A DNA stretch of 64,000 nt from Nemania diffusa (taxonomy: Eukaryota; Ascomycota; Sordariomycetes; Xylariales; Xylariaceae). The stretch lies in the NCBI GenBank assembly GCA_038501195.1, contig JBBPUQ010000004.1, positions 4,230,001 to 4,294,000 on the forward strand, given 5' to 3'. Below the pieces are notes generated by a model. The model was not told where the DNA came from, ran no database searches, and worked only from the letters and a program-made list of their open reading frames with translations. The position numbers and the translations under genes were made by a program. Positions 35,661-48,316 of this stretch are shown here, one piece after another (position 1 is the first letter of the stretch; each line of letters starts with the position of its first letter).

Positions 35661-37563
35661 TCAACCTAATTCTACCTTGCAACCCTCCGCAATTTGCAAT
35701 ACCAATGTCGTGACTTGCTTTTCGACGCCTATGAGTTCAACGTTTTCTCCCTTTGGGAGTGTGATCTTGGGGTATCGTTGAAAAATCCGGGCAATTACAT
35801 ACGCAGCTTCCGTCAGAGCGAAATCCACTAGTCAATTATTAGTCTGGTGGCTTTAAGCCGGGTCTTATACTCAACTTACTCCCTAGGCATACACGTGGCC
35901 CGCCACTAAAGGGTAAATAACCATAATTCCGAGTAGTTTGATCTTGAAATAGAGGGAGATCTTCATCCCACCGCTCAGGTCGAAATACTTCTGCGTCCAT
36001 GCCGTATAGATCTGGTCGTCGGTGAAGAGTGTAGACACTATATGCTACTGCAGTCCCTTTAGGAATCAGTACGGGGGATTTTCGATCGGGACCTCCACCA
36101 GTAGGGAGTATCGTCGTTTTAGCTGATGTGCGCGAGTTAACGGGTACAGAAGGATACAGTCGAAGAGCTGGACTTGTCAGTATCCGGTCTGGTTGCTTGC
36201 TACACTTCGTGGCGGGCTTACTCTCTTTTAAAATATTCTGGAGGTAGTTTAGGTTCAGTAAATCCGCTCTTGTAGTCTCTTCTTCATTCAGAGGTAGAGT
36301 ACTGATTTCAGACCGTAATTTATCAAGGACCCTGGGGTGTCTAACAAGAAGGAAGCTGCGGAGTGATGTTAGCTCATCCTTAAAAAGTACGACGACCAAC
36401 ATACAATGTCCATGACAACAAGCAAGCCGTAGTATCACGTCCAGCGGCGAGGATGTTGATAATCTGCCCCCTGAGAGAGGCCCTGTCAGGCGATGCCTTG
36501 GCAACAGACTTTAAAAACACATATCTCCCATTATTATGTCCTTCCGCTGTTTCGCTGTTGGAAAGGTTCTGTTCTATAATCTGGTCTGCGAACATGTGTA
36601 CTTGCGCACATGCATCTCGCCATTTCTTCCCACCAATCAGCCAGTATAGGTCTAATAAGCGGAAGCGGCTCGCCACATAGCTCTGAGCAGTATCGAAAGC
36701 CTGAGCAAATGTCTGCTCTTGAGAGTTTTCGGGGGTCAAGAGACTATGTATTGACTTCCCAAACAAAAATGCCGTGGTCACGTCGAGCGTCAGCCGGAAG
36801 AAAAGGGGCTGAAGGTCTACCACGCCGCCAGCCGTTGGCAACACCCCTAACAGGTCTTCGACGGGCTCCCGAAAGAGTTCGAGATCTCCGTATTGTTTAT
36901 GAGTAAATTGAGGGCGAAGGATTTCACGTGAATGTTTCCACTAAAGCACCCAGATTAGAATTGCGCCGCTCCAGTGAGCTTCTATATCATATCCCAATCG
37001 CAGCAAAAGAAAAGAGACAACTTACTGCATCACCTTCTTGAGTAAAAATGCCATCACCAAACATAGGAAAGGTAATTTCTCTCCTCAGACCAAAAGACCA
37101 ATCTGCGAATGGTGTTCAAGTCAGCACGATGCCACTTGTGCCTAGCATTAGTACTTGATAAAATACAGACTGTACCTGAGAAATTGGTTGAGAACATAGC
37201 CTCAAGATTGGCCGGGTCCACAGTTCCATACGCTGGAGTCATTAAGAAAACTTGCTTTAGGGTGTATCCGGTCTGTCGGAAATGGAATAGGAATAGCTCC
37301 ATCAATCGAGTCTCCGCGGCTGCTCTGAATATTTGCTCGAGTCGGTCAATGCCTAGAGGTCGTTGATTCTGAAGTAATGGAGGTGGAAGGCAGCCATTCT
37401 CACGTGCTATTGCGTCAAGCACCTAAGTGCACATTAGTCTCTCTATATTGCACGACTCTGGAAGCAGAACGGCGGCACTGCTAACCTTCTGTTCTCGTTT
37501 TGCTTTGAGGTAGCGATGGATCAAGAACGCTCCGAGAAGTCCTACTAAGGCGAAGGACAGCAT
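35661..37563 (-). CDS. Cytochrome P450, CYP52-like alkane/fatty-acid hydroxylase
   Basis: Model: complement(join(35661..35827,35880..36167,36222..36355,36405..36940,37026..37102,37176..37422,37486..37563)), 508 residues. Six introns of 49-85 bp, all GT-AG. Each junction restores a family-typical reading, for example SWT-FFLLVRHPRV, KE-TLRLYPSVPVNSRT and CLG-MDFALTEA. CYP52-like enzymes hydroxylate the terminal carbon of alkanes and fatty acids at the ER membrane. Seen: N-terminal membrane anchor MLSFALVGLLGAFLIHRYL, WKHSREILRPQF, oxygen-binding AGRDTT (about 300-305), ETLR (357-360), VFRPERW, and heme loop FSGGPRVCLG (about 444-453). The C-terminal TLVLQIAEGCKVEL is also characteristic. All catalytic residues are present and the length is normal. 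It was recovered only by splicing. Exact subfamily (CYP52, 538, 539, 655) not determinable by eye. Confidence 0.9.
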
Positions 37564-38353
37564 TGCGGTTGGAATGAACGCAAGATACAGCTAAACAGCC
37601 CGAAGTTTGCCACGTGAAAGCGATCTAATAGCGGTTAAGTAGTAATTCATCTGAGTCTAATATTAGAAGGTCGTCAACTGATATTGTTCTCCCGAGGTCT
37701 GAGCTGCAATTTTGGGGATCTCTCTTATCGTGTTTGTTCATGTAATGTCATATTTATGGTGCGAGTGTTACACTACTACTGAAGCTAACCCTACAATAGG
37801 GATTAATGTCTCACTAAATGACGAAATATATATATTTCTTTACTAAAGCAAGGGAGTGATAGGTCGTAAAGTCCCGGTAGTCTTCCCAAAACTGGCTATG
37901 TATCCCTTGCTTGTTTTAGGGTACCTAAGTACAGCATCTAAAATTTCATATGTGCACTGTCCGCGGTAGCAACAGCCCTTGATTGGTTTGGTTTCTTTAC
38001 TGTGTTCTATCTCGGCCCGATCGCCCATCTTCTCACAGCAAAGCTGTGGTACTTACATGTTGATGGCTCCGTCTTGTAAGGTCGATAATAGTGTGCGCGA
38101 CTCTAAAATCATGCCCAGGTTATCGCGCTTGATTCAAAGCTCGGGGGGGTTACGTATACCAGATGTGACCGCAACGAGGGGGAGGTTGACGGCGACGAGG
38201 ATGCGGCGCTAGCAGAAGCTTATCGAGGACGAAACGTAGAAGTAGAGTAAGTACGCTTCGTTGTAGCTACAGTCAGTTTCTAACCATTATATGAACAAGC
38301 GTCAATGCATAGATTGGTTCTCTCTGACCGTTCTCTACAACATTTGAGCCCAC
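37564..38353. other. Spacer between two P450 loci
   Basis: No gene supported; short frames only. Some of it may be the decayed 5' end of the P450 pseudogene that follows. Confidence 0.45.
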
Positions 38354-38354
38354 C

Positions 38355-39688
38355 ATGAACGACGAAGTTGATGTTTTCCTTCGCCCTATCCCGAACACTG
38401 CTGGTCGTCCGATTGATATGTCGCCATTGCGTGAGCGCCTCACGACCGACATTGCAGCTTTCATTTGGACAACCACTGAATACATAGGTAGAGGAAAATA
38501 GGATTCTTCTCTCTCCATGGTCTCCATGAACGGGGTGGTAAGCCTATTCAGTGAGTAAACTTTCTAGGCGTCGTGTTCGGACGACTTTGAAAATCTCTAA
38601 TCCTTATATCTCGCCAGCGGCATTCCCTAGACTTTCGGCCGCCTGGCCGCATCTTGAATGGTGCATCCTTTGTTAAAGCAATCCGGGCTATAGTTGAGAG
38701 ACGCATGATTCTCCCAAAGAATGCGAAACACGACTTTTATTCTATTGCTGCAGACAAGTCAATTTCCGGTGATGATATTAGTCTAGAGCAGAGTCAGCTC
38801 TGGGCAGAGGCTGTATTTTTCCTGCCTGCGGGCAAGTCGTCCTCGTATCTTGGCATACTATGAAGCAGATTTTGCTTGCACACAATCGCCACCCATTCCG
38901 ATGCCCATATGCAGGAAGGCAACCTAGTGAGCTGATACACTATTCTAACCTATACTCAATTCGTATGTGATACAACTCTTTCTGCTACGATCAGCAGCGC
39001 TTTCTTCTATCTCTCCAGGTATGCGAGTGTTTACATTCGACTTGCATCCGAGATTCGGCAGACAGTTCCATCCGGGAGCGATATCGAAGTCACAATACTT
39101 TTATCCAGGTGCAAATACCTCTGTGCAGTTATAAACAAGTTCATGACAATGTCACCACCTTTCTTGGGTACATTCTGGCGTGAGCCCTACACCTCATTTA
39201 GCGAGCCTTTCGTGGTGGACGAGCACATCATTCCTAGATGCACTATAGTAGGGGTTAATCCTTACTGCATGATGTATAATGAGGAGTACTTTTCTCGCTC
39301 ATCTGAACTTTGTTCTGAACGATGGCGTGAAAGTAAAGAAGGTATGCCTGAAGACCTATACGAAAAGGCGCAAAGAGCGACGACACGAGTGGCATTTGCA
39401 CCCTTCGCCCTCGGAGAAATTGGTTGCCTAGTCATCGCAAAGACTCTTTGGTATTTCGATTTTTATAAGGCTCCTAGGGAAGTAGGCAAGCTTAGGGGGG
39501 GGTTGCCAGGGAGTAGGGATGGAAGACACTTGAGGGACAAATACCAGCTATATGATCTTTTAGTAGCAGGTCATCATGGCCCGACCCTTGTTTTCACGCG
39601 CAGGGGAGAGCTAGGCGAGAAACTACGAACAAACCCTCAAAGTTCGAAAGCCACCTGCCGACTTAATCTACCCTTTCTGGCTCTTTGA
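38355..39688 (+). pseudogene. Cytochrome P450 relic (not the CYP52/CYP53 type)
   Basis: Fragments in order: PNTAGRPIDMSPLRERLTTD (about 38355-38500), ILPKNAKHDFYSIAAD and LWAEAVFFLPAG (about 38650-38831), DTTLSATISSAFFYLSRY (from 38969), CKYLCAVINKFMTMSPPFLG, FAPFALGEIGCL directly joined to VIAKTLWYFDF, and a C-terminal tail QLYDLLVAGHHGPTLVF. Defects: the intron between PAG and DTT (38832-38966) has a GC donor and AT where AG should be. The invariant ExxR has become K..T. About ten residues after the heme Cys are deleted, and stops break the 5' part. The three I-helix and C-terminal pieces remain in one phase, so decay is fairly recent. No functional P450 can result. Confidence 0.82.
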
Positions 39689-40019
39689 CCTTCTTTCCGT
39701 CTACTAAAACGGAACGAGTGAATAGCACACACCACACTTTGGAGACTGACAGGTATGCACAATAACACTTGCAAATATTTTACCCGTTTTGAAAATAGGT
39801 TTGGGGAATTAAAGCAGTAAGTAGAATTTAGTGTAGGAAAACTACCTCACTAGCTAGGTCCAGCAGTTCTTGAAAAGAGCTGTCTAAGATAATGAAACGA
39901 AGCATGTAACACACACACACTACGCACTCTAGAGGACTGACCACTGTCATATCGATCACTTTTAGAGATTTGAGGCTTAAGAAAACAGTAAATAGGTAAT
40001 GCAAACGTATATTGAGGAG

Positions 40020-40044
40020 TAGCGGCCCCCCGAAGGGGCCGCTA
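40020..40044. other. GC-rich perfect hairpin between convergent 3' ends
   Basis: Ten-base arms TAGCGGCCCC and GGGGCCGCTA around a CCGAA loop, in otherwise AT-rich DNA between the P450 relic and the convergent F-box gene. Its role is unknown; it could influence 3'-end formation or be a mobile-element scar. Confidence 0.7.
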
Positions 40045-40157
40045 AAAGGTGTGACTCCTGCTAGCTTCGGCTAACTATCTTAAATAAAGAAAAGAAAAAC
40101 TAGGACTCGATGACCTAATCAATCTAATCCCCATACGGTCAGGTCACCCACACCGTC

Positions 40158-41481
40158 TCAATATGCCCATAAATAAAACTCGTTAAGCCATGGATCTTTC
40201 AAGACACCAAGGTCTTCCATTCGAGCCTTGTCCCACATAACGTACCCCCATGATATTTGATACACATGAACTTCCTCGTTCACCCACTCATAATTGTGAT
40301 GGTCTTGGTATGCCCACCGCCAAGTCTCCATCGGCCCAGAGTCCGGATCACGGAAGAATGGCTTCTCAACCAAGAGCTCTTCCAGCTCAGGTGTCAAATC
40401 CTTCAGCTTTATCTCACGGTGTGATTCTTCTTCCACGTCTGATAGGGACCTGTAGTTTGCGAGTCCACAGCAGAGGAATCCTTCTTCCTGTTCCACTACT
40501 TGGGGATGATATCCGGGAGGAGGCTCTTTCGTCATGAGGAAGTCCCAAACCCTCACCAAATAATCCAGCCCGAGTGGCAAACGACAGAACAAGGCTTTGC
40601 GTGCCTTTTTGGGATCTTTCCAAAAGCCTTTTGGGAGCTCTCTTCGGGGAACTGATGGGCTTGGTACCACTATTTCCTCGTCAGTATCAACCCTTTATAG
40701 AGCACTGGATGATTGTTGACTTACGTGCCCTCCTCTCAACATGATGATGAATACACATAAGTTGTTCATTTTCCCAGGGGGCAAAATACTGAAAGAACCC
40801 ATCTTCTTGGTATCCGTAGTCGTGGGCTAACCCTTCGGTTTCCCCGCAGCCCCTCGAAAACATGGCGCTGAAAATGTCATATCGATAAAGCGCTCGCTCG
40901 ATTCGACGTCTCTCGTTGTGTGTCGCCTTCCAGCCCGGTCTCTCGAAGTATAGCTCGAATCTTCTCGAGATCGCTTTGAAGCTTCTAGAAATAAAGTCTT
41001 GAGAAAGTTCTTCCACTATAGCATGTCGTCGCTCAAGATGAAGCGCTTCGAGAAATGACCATGGTCTACGAGCAGTGGGCCTTTGGCGCAGATGATCGAC
41101 GGTAATTTCGTGGATCATACAGTAAAAATGAGCGCTAGCCCTATTCATACTCCGCAGCTCGGAGGCTTCAAGAGACATCACCGCCTCGGGTAACACGCTA
41201 ATGTCTATGCGGTTAAGCAGGACTTGTGTTGTGATTGATTCCTTGAATCCTAGGAATGAGTAATAGAAGAGCCGGCATGACAAGACGGCTGTCCGGAGTG
41301 CATGTGGGCCTGGCAGAAATGAGAGTATCATTTGGACAAGCTCAAGGGGTAGGTTCTCGATCGGGCTCGACGAAGCCCTCTGGGGTTCTTGGGCTCGGTT
41401 GCTACCGAAGGTTGGCTCATAGATAGAAATTTCCTGGCCTGCCACGGCCGCGGTCGTGCTGTTGATGGTTGTCTGAGCCAT
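40158..41481 (-). CDS. F-box domain protein
   Basis: Model: complement(join(40158..40669,40725..41481)), 422 residues, with one 55-bp intron (GTAAGT donor, TACTGAC branch site, AATAG acceptor). Residues about 40-80 form an F-box: PIENLPLELVQMILSFLPG followed by ALRTAVLSCRLFYYSF. It is preceded by a Ser/Thr/Gln-rich leader. F-box proteins link SCF ubiquitin ligases, via Skp1, to targets. The remaining 340 residues show no recognised WD40, LRR or kelch repeats. They are charged, with many Arg/Glu pairs and aromatic residues near the end (WVNEEVHVYQISWGYVMW), resembling the divergent F-box families of filamentous fungi. The start is the first ATG after upstream stops. The target cannot be deduced. 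Confidence 0.82.
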
Positions 41482-42987
41482 GACGCCAGGTGAAGGCCTA
41501 ATGGTGGAAAACGGGCGTGCAGGCGAGGGTGCGACTCTGGAGGAATGTAAATATGAGTGAGTTCAGGAAGTGTAGGTTAGGTTGGCAACTTTAGTTGGGA
41601 TGAGTTCTGGCACTCGAGTGGTTTTATTTATAGGCGAGATGGTTATAAAGTTGGGGGAGTAAAGTGAATGGATCTAGGTACATAAAGCATGTACCCGATA
41701 ATGGTGAATGGCGCGGCGCCTCATTGTACGTAAATTGGCTTTAGGTCCGTGCGCATCGCTGCAGAGGGAAAGAGCAAACTTGTACCTAGGTAGGTAGGTT
41801 CGCAGGTAAATGAATGATTGCTGAGCTACTTGCTGCATTGGAAGCTACGATGAATGTACGTACCTGCCTGTCACCTTCAAGTCTTGCGGTAGGTAGGCCG
41901 AAGGACCAAGTGGTTTGTGCGTGTGTGACGTCAGTTGTCGAGTGAATATATGCTAGTCTTCTATGGTGACTCATTTGAATACTCGTGGAGAAAAAGGCAG
42001 CTCTGCGGGAATAGTCCGATCAAACTTGGTTGTAGTTCATGAACTGTGAAGTGTGTTGTTATATCAGCATACTAAAATACCAAGAACTATTAACGTGTAA
42101 CCCAGATTGTCCTAATATCGAGCACAAGCACTACTATACTGCAAGCTGTAGCATGAAAGGTAGCTGACATGCTAGCTACCTACTCACCGGCACTCTCGCC
42201 CCAGAACTATAACTAACAATAAGTGTATATCTCAGGCTAAAATACAAAACCTATGGTTTCTTTCTTTTAGCTAAGTTCACCGAAGCAGGCAAAATGTTGC
42301 AGCTGGTTAACACAAGTATTTAAGTTGAGGTTCTTTCTTTTGTTAATATTTAAAATGCTTGGCACAAGCCATGAGTTATCAAAATCAAAATCAAAATCAA
42401 CCAACTCTTGCTGAAACATTAACCAAATCACTTAGCAAACTGCAAACTGCAAACCTGTTATCAAATCATTAAACAAACCATGATCGCTAGTCAAGTCTTT
42501 GAAATTTAAACCATGTTTAACTAAAAGCTGCGTTTGAGCAAGTTGTAACATTTGAATCAAAGTTTGGTAATATTGTCCAGAGCCCCCCAGATAATGTTGT
42601 AAGGACTACTAACATGCGTGCCCCATTCTCACTAAAATCTAATTAAGTCTGACATCAGATGTGCTATCTAGATCCCTTGACGACCTTAACTAAATGGATT
42701 GATCTGATCAATCAAATTAGATTAGTTTGATCCAGCTTACCTAACTCCTGACTCTGATCACTCCTGCCTGACCAGATCCCTAAAACCTCGGAGTGTCCGC
42801 TTCCTTTTTCTTCTCTGTCCACTGCATAACGCGGCTAGTTGTGGTTATCTAGGCTTAGGCGATGGCCTGTTTGGTCCATAATTGTTAGTACTATATAGCA
42901 AATAGCAAATAGCAACATGAATGCGATTCATTACCTATGTCTTGCACTAGAGTTGGTAAACATGTGTTATCATTTGGTCAACCTTTG
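41482..42987. other. Intergenic, no gene seen
   Basis: Promoter side of the F-box gene, then spacer. It contains a GTAGGTAGGT-type run (about 41788), a CAAAAT hexamer repeat (about 42383-42400) and a GCAAACT repeat (about 42438-42455). Confidence 0.5.
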
Positions 42988-43700
42988 CATTTGGATCGGC
43001 TCTCTTGCTTCACAACAAGAAATTTACCAATTTTTCATTAGAATAATAGACGGCCACGTGTAGGGCAGTTGTGCTCTTCAGATCGGCGGCATTGATATCG
43101 GCACCATGCACCAGCAGCCCTTTATAGTTTATGTTGAGCATTAGTATCCGCGCCGTTTCTAAGCAATAGAATTATAGAAGCACTGCCGCCTTATGGCATC
43201 TGTGCACGGCACAGTGCGTTTTCGGGGGGCATTTGGGTCATTGCCACGCTGCCTTCTCCGTCTACCCAGTGTTTTCTAGTATGTCAGGTTTTGAAATATT
43301 GGTCTACTGAGAGGATCGGCTTGATTTGCTAGGAGTAGGATGTAGGATAGCCATATTTTGCAACCCTTTTCCCGCTGGTACCTAACCTACCCATTGCAGT
43401 GGGGCCCAACCGTTTCTGTCGGCTGCATTGGCATCGGATCATCGGCCCCGTAGCTTATGCGTATATAGGATCTAGCGATGGGTTCATAGTTTCCACTCAC
43501 TAATCTAATGGCCTATATCTTTTATGCTAAGCGGCTGAGGCAGAGGCTTTACATTTAATAAGCAATGTAACAAATTCCTCGTAGGATCGGTCCCTGGCGA
43601 GCTCTGCAGCTTCTACCTTGATGCTCCTTGAATCTTTCATTGAAACGAAACTGTCGCCACTGCGGCCGCCGACCCATACCGGTTGCCCCACTGGTTATAG
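42988..43700 (-). pseudogene. Ankyrin-repeat gene relic
   Basis: Broken ankyrin repeats are readable on the minus strand in several frames, from the 5' side: DANAADRNGWAPLQW (about 43390-43440), GGSASIILLLRNGADTNAQH (about 43130-43190), and LLVHGADINAADLKSTTALH (about 43040-43115). A separate piece, KVEAAELARDRSYEEFVTLL (about 43560-43620), resembles the last repeats of such arrays. Stops and frameshifts separate the pieces, so the gene is dead and probably rearranged. Ankyrin arrays are common C-terminal sensor repeats of fungal NLR-like proteins, but no NACHT core is seen. It abuts the AT isochore. Confidence 0.72.
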
Positions 43701-43741
43701 AGGGCCATTAAAACCACTAGTAACAAACACATAAACGCTTT

Positions 43742-43768
43742 GGCTTTTGGCTTTTGGCTTTTAGCTAT
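43742..43768. repeat. Heptamer repeat at the isochore edge
   Basis: Three GGCTTTT units and a degenerate fourth (AGC...), directly before the composition drops to over 90% AT. Confidence 0.75.
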
Positions 43769-45182
43769 TTACCCCATATATTATACCTAGAATCTCTTTA
43801 TATAAAACAATTAATTAATTGAAATAAAAGTAATATATTTATCAAGTTTTAGTTTTATTAAAATAATTATATAACTAATTATTAACTTAAAATATTATAT
43901 AAAAATATCTAGTAATTATTTTAATATTTTTATTTATTTAAGCTTTATTAGCAGTTATTTATTTAAATTTTATTAATAGATATATTTTTGTTATATAAAT
44001 AAAAAAAATATTATTTATTTAAATAATTATAATTAAATTAATAACTAAACTATCGATTATATAATCAAATTAATAATTTAATATTTAAAGCTTTTATTTT
44101 ATAAAAAAAAAAAAAAAAATTGTTGTTATTATTGTTGTTGTTATTATTGTTGTTATTATTATTGTTATTATTAAGCTTATTTTGTATAAAATATCAAATA
44201 ATATAATTTTGTTATTTATAATTATTATAATAGCTATTAAAATAATTTGCAAATTATATATATATAAAAAAAAGCTATATTAATTTATTGATTAAAATAT
44301 TTATTATATAATAATAATTAATATAAAAAAAATTTATAGCAATTTTTTTTAATTAAATTAAAAAAATATTAATATAGTTCGATTTTATAAAATTAACTTA
44401 AGCTATAATAACTAAATTTTATATAATAATAATATTTATATTAAATAAAGCTAATATATTATATTAAAATATATTATAGCAAAAAAAAGCAAAAAAGTTA
44501 TTTATAACAAATAAAATAATAATAACAAAAATAAAAATAAAAATATTATTTATATAAAAAAGTTAATAATTATTATATAATTAAAAAAAAGTTAATATAT
44601 ATATATTATAATAATAATAATAATAATAGTAATAATAGTGCTAGTATTAATATTAATGTTAATATTAATATTAATATTAATATTAAAAAAAAAAAAAAAA
44701 AAAATTTAAAAAAAAAAAAAAATATAATATTTATATAAAAATTAAAACTAATTAAATATATAAATATATTAATATATTTTTTATATAAAAACTTATAATA
44801 TTATTATATATATTTATTATATAATAAATTTATATTTATATAATATTAATATTTAATATAAAGTTTATATATATTATATTAAATATTATATTTTAATTAA
44901 AAGCTATATATTAAATTATAATAATAAAAATTTTTTTTAGTTTTTTTTATATAACTATTTTTTTTTTTTATTGTTTATATAATAAATTATTTAAATAACA
45001 ACTTTTATATTTATAAATATATTTTATTTTAACAATATTAAAAGTTATATATATAAAAATATTAAATTAGATTTTTTTATTAGTTTTAATTGTTTTAATT
45101 ATTTAACTTTTTAGTTTATTATTATTAAAATTTTAAATAATAATAATAATAATAAATAAAATTTATTTTAAAACTTTTATAT

Positions 45183-45330
45183 AAAAACTAAATTTTAAAT
45201 TTTATTTTAAAATTTTTATTTAAAAACTAAATTTTAGATTTTATTTTAAAATTTTTATATAAAAACTAAATTTTAAACTTTATTTTAAAATTTTTATATA
45301 AAAGTTTAATTTTAAATTTTATTTTAAACT
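45183..45330. repeat. 39-bp tandem repeat, about four units
   Basis: Units start at 45183, 45222 and 45261 (AAAAACTAAATTTTA...TTTTTATAT) with a degenerate fourth to about 45330. The period is exact at 39 bp. Confidence 0.8.
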
Positions 45331-46257
45331 ATTTGCTTTAATTTCAATTTAAATATATTTTTTTTTAACTTATTTTATTGTAAATTTTTTATATTTATAT
45401 AAAATTAAAATTGATTTTAAAAGTTATATAATTTTAATAATATTATAATATTAATATATCAATTATATTTATAATAATATAAAAAAGTTATAAAAAAAGT
45501 TAAAAATTACTAAAAAAACTAAATAAAACTTTATATAAAAAATAAAAATTATATAAAAACTATTTTAAATTTTTAATATTTATATTATTTTATAAAAAAT
45601 ACTATTAAATTATATTAATATTTATTTAATAAGTTTATTTATATATTTTATATAATAGCTTAAAAAAAAAACAACTAATTTTATAACTTTATATAAAACA
45701 AAGTTTAAATTTAATATTTTTAATATTTTAATTATATAAAATATTATATATAAATAATAGTAAAAGTTAATATTAAAAATATTTTTTTTTTATTTAAAAA
45801 TAATAAAGCTAATATTTTTAGTTATATAATAAAAGATTTAATTAAAAACAATAGCTTTTTTTATATATTAATAAATAAAAAAACTTTTGTTATAATATTT
45901 ATTTTAATATAAAAAATTTATTTATTATATAAATATTTTAGCTTTAAATTAAAATTTAAAACTAAATTTAAGTTTAAATATTTAAAATTATTTATTAATA
46001 AATTTTTTAATAATTAATTATATAATAAAAACAAAATTTTTAATAATTAATTATATAATAAATTTTTTATTAAAAAAAAAACAAGTTTTTTTAAAATTTA
46101 AATAAAAAACTTTTATATAATTAAAAGTTTAAATTTTTTTATTTAATTTTTTATTAATATTATTAATTATATAAAATAAACTTATAATATTTTTATATTA
46201 GTTTTAAATTTAAAAAAGTTAAAAAACTTTAATTTAATTTTAAAACAAAAATTAAAT

Positions 46258-46405
46258 TTAAAAATTAATTATATAAAAAATTTAAAAGTTAATTATATAA
46301 AAGATTTAAAAATTAATAATATAAAAAGTTTAAAAATTAATTATATAAAAAATCGAAAAATTAATTATATAAAAAGTTTAAAAGTTAATTATATAAAAAG
46401 TTTAA
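46258..46405. repeat. 24-bp tandem repeat, six units
   Basis: The core ATTAATTATATAAAAA recurs at about 46264, 46288, 46312, 46337, 46360 and 46384. Spacing is 23-25 bp with few substitutions. Confidence 0.8.
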
Positions 46406-48306
46406 CTTTTAAATTATATAAATTAAAAAAGTTAATAAAAAATAAAACTTTTTAATAAAAAAAATAAATTATATAATAATTATTTAATTATTTATAATTT
46501 TATAATTTTATTATATATTAGTAAAAAAATTTAATAAAATAAAATTTTTGTTTAAATTATTATTTACTTTAAAAAAAAATAATTTTGTTATAATATATTT
46601 AATTAAATAAATTAATAATTATATAAAAAAAAATTAAATATATTTAATATATATATTTTTTAATATTATTAATTAAATATTTAATTAATAATAAAATTAA
46701 TATTTTATTAAAATTTATATATTTTTATATATAAAAGTAAAAATTTATATAAATTTAAAAATAAAAATATTTATAATTTTTTTTTATATAAAAAATTTTA
46801 TTAAATTTTAAATTTTTAAATTAAATATTATATTATATTTTTGTTTTTTTTAAAATAAAAATATTAATTTTAATATTTTTTAAAAAATCATTTATTATAT
46901 AAAATAAAGCTTTTATTTTAAAACTTTTAATTATTAAAATTTTTTAATTAATTTTAAAAATTTTATAAATTTTTATAAACTTTTTAAAAATAATATATAG
47001 TCGATTTTTTTATATATAAATAATATAATTATTTTATAATTATATAAAAATTACAACTTTTATATAAATAATAAGTTTATATATTATATATATTATAATA
47101 AAATTTTAAGAATTTTTTATTTTTATAAATTTAAAAATTATTAATTTATTATTATATAAAATTTAATAGTTAATTAAATTTATATAAAAATTTTGTTATT
47201 AAGATTTTATTTTTTAATTTTATTTATTTATATTTTATAAATAATATAAAAATAAAAAACTATTTCATTAATAATATTGTTTTATTTTATTTAAATTTTT
47301 ATATAATATAGCAAATTTATTTATTTTAATAAAAAAACTTTAAATATTAACAAAAAAAGCAGTTTTATTATTTATATTAATTTAAATAAATAATAATTAT
47401 ATAATTGTTTTAAATATTATATAAAAAAACTATTTTAATATATTTATAATAATATAAATAATAAATTTAATATAAATTTAAATAATTATATAAAAATAAA
47501 TATTAATATAAATAAAAATTTAATAAATTAATTGTTAAATAAACTATATATATATAATAATATATATAAGTTATATATAAATAAAATATAAAGCTAGTTA
47601 TATTATATTTATATTAATAATTAATTTTAAAAAAAGTTTTTTTATATAGCTAGAAATTTTATTATAAATAAAACTTTTACTAGTATATAAAATAAATATT
47701 TATTTATATAACTATATATTTGTTTATATAACTATAATATATAGTTGTAATTAATATTAATATTTTAACACTAGCTTTTTTTTTTTTTAGTTATAATTAA
47801 ATATTATATAAAAGCAAAAAAATAAAAAATAAAAAAGCAATATATTTTATAATAACTTAGTTTTATTATATAATAAATTAATTGTTTTATAGTTATATAT
47901 AAATAATATAGTTTAATTATTTGCTATATTAATTTAGTTTATTTATTATATAATATTTTTAATTAGTTAAAATAACAAGTTATTATTTATTAAATTGTTA
48001 GCTATAGTTAATTTATTAAAAATAACTTTTTTATATAATAATAAAGTTTATAATAAATTATTAATAGTTAATTTAATAAGTTTTATATAATTAATTAATT
48101 AATAATTATTTATTAATTTATTTGTTTAATAAATAACTACTATATAAAAAAAAAAAAGTATTAAATATTATATAAAAAAAATAAACAATATTAATTAAAA
48201 TATTAGTTTATATAGTATAAAATTTTAAATATAAATATTTAATTAGTTTTTATTTGTTTTTGTTTTTTTTTTTCGTTTTTTTTTTATATATTTGTTTGTT
48301 TATTTA

Positions 48307-48316
<10 letters not shown>

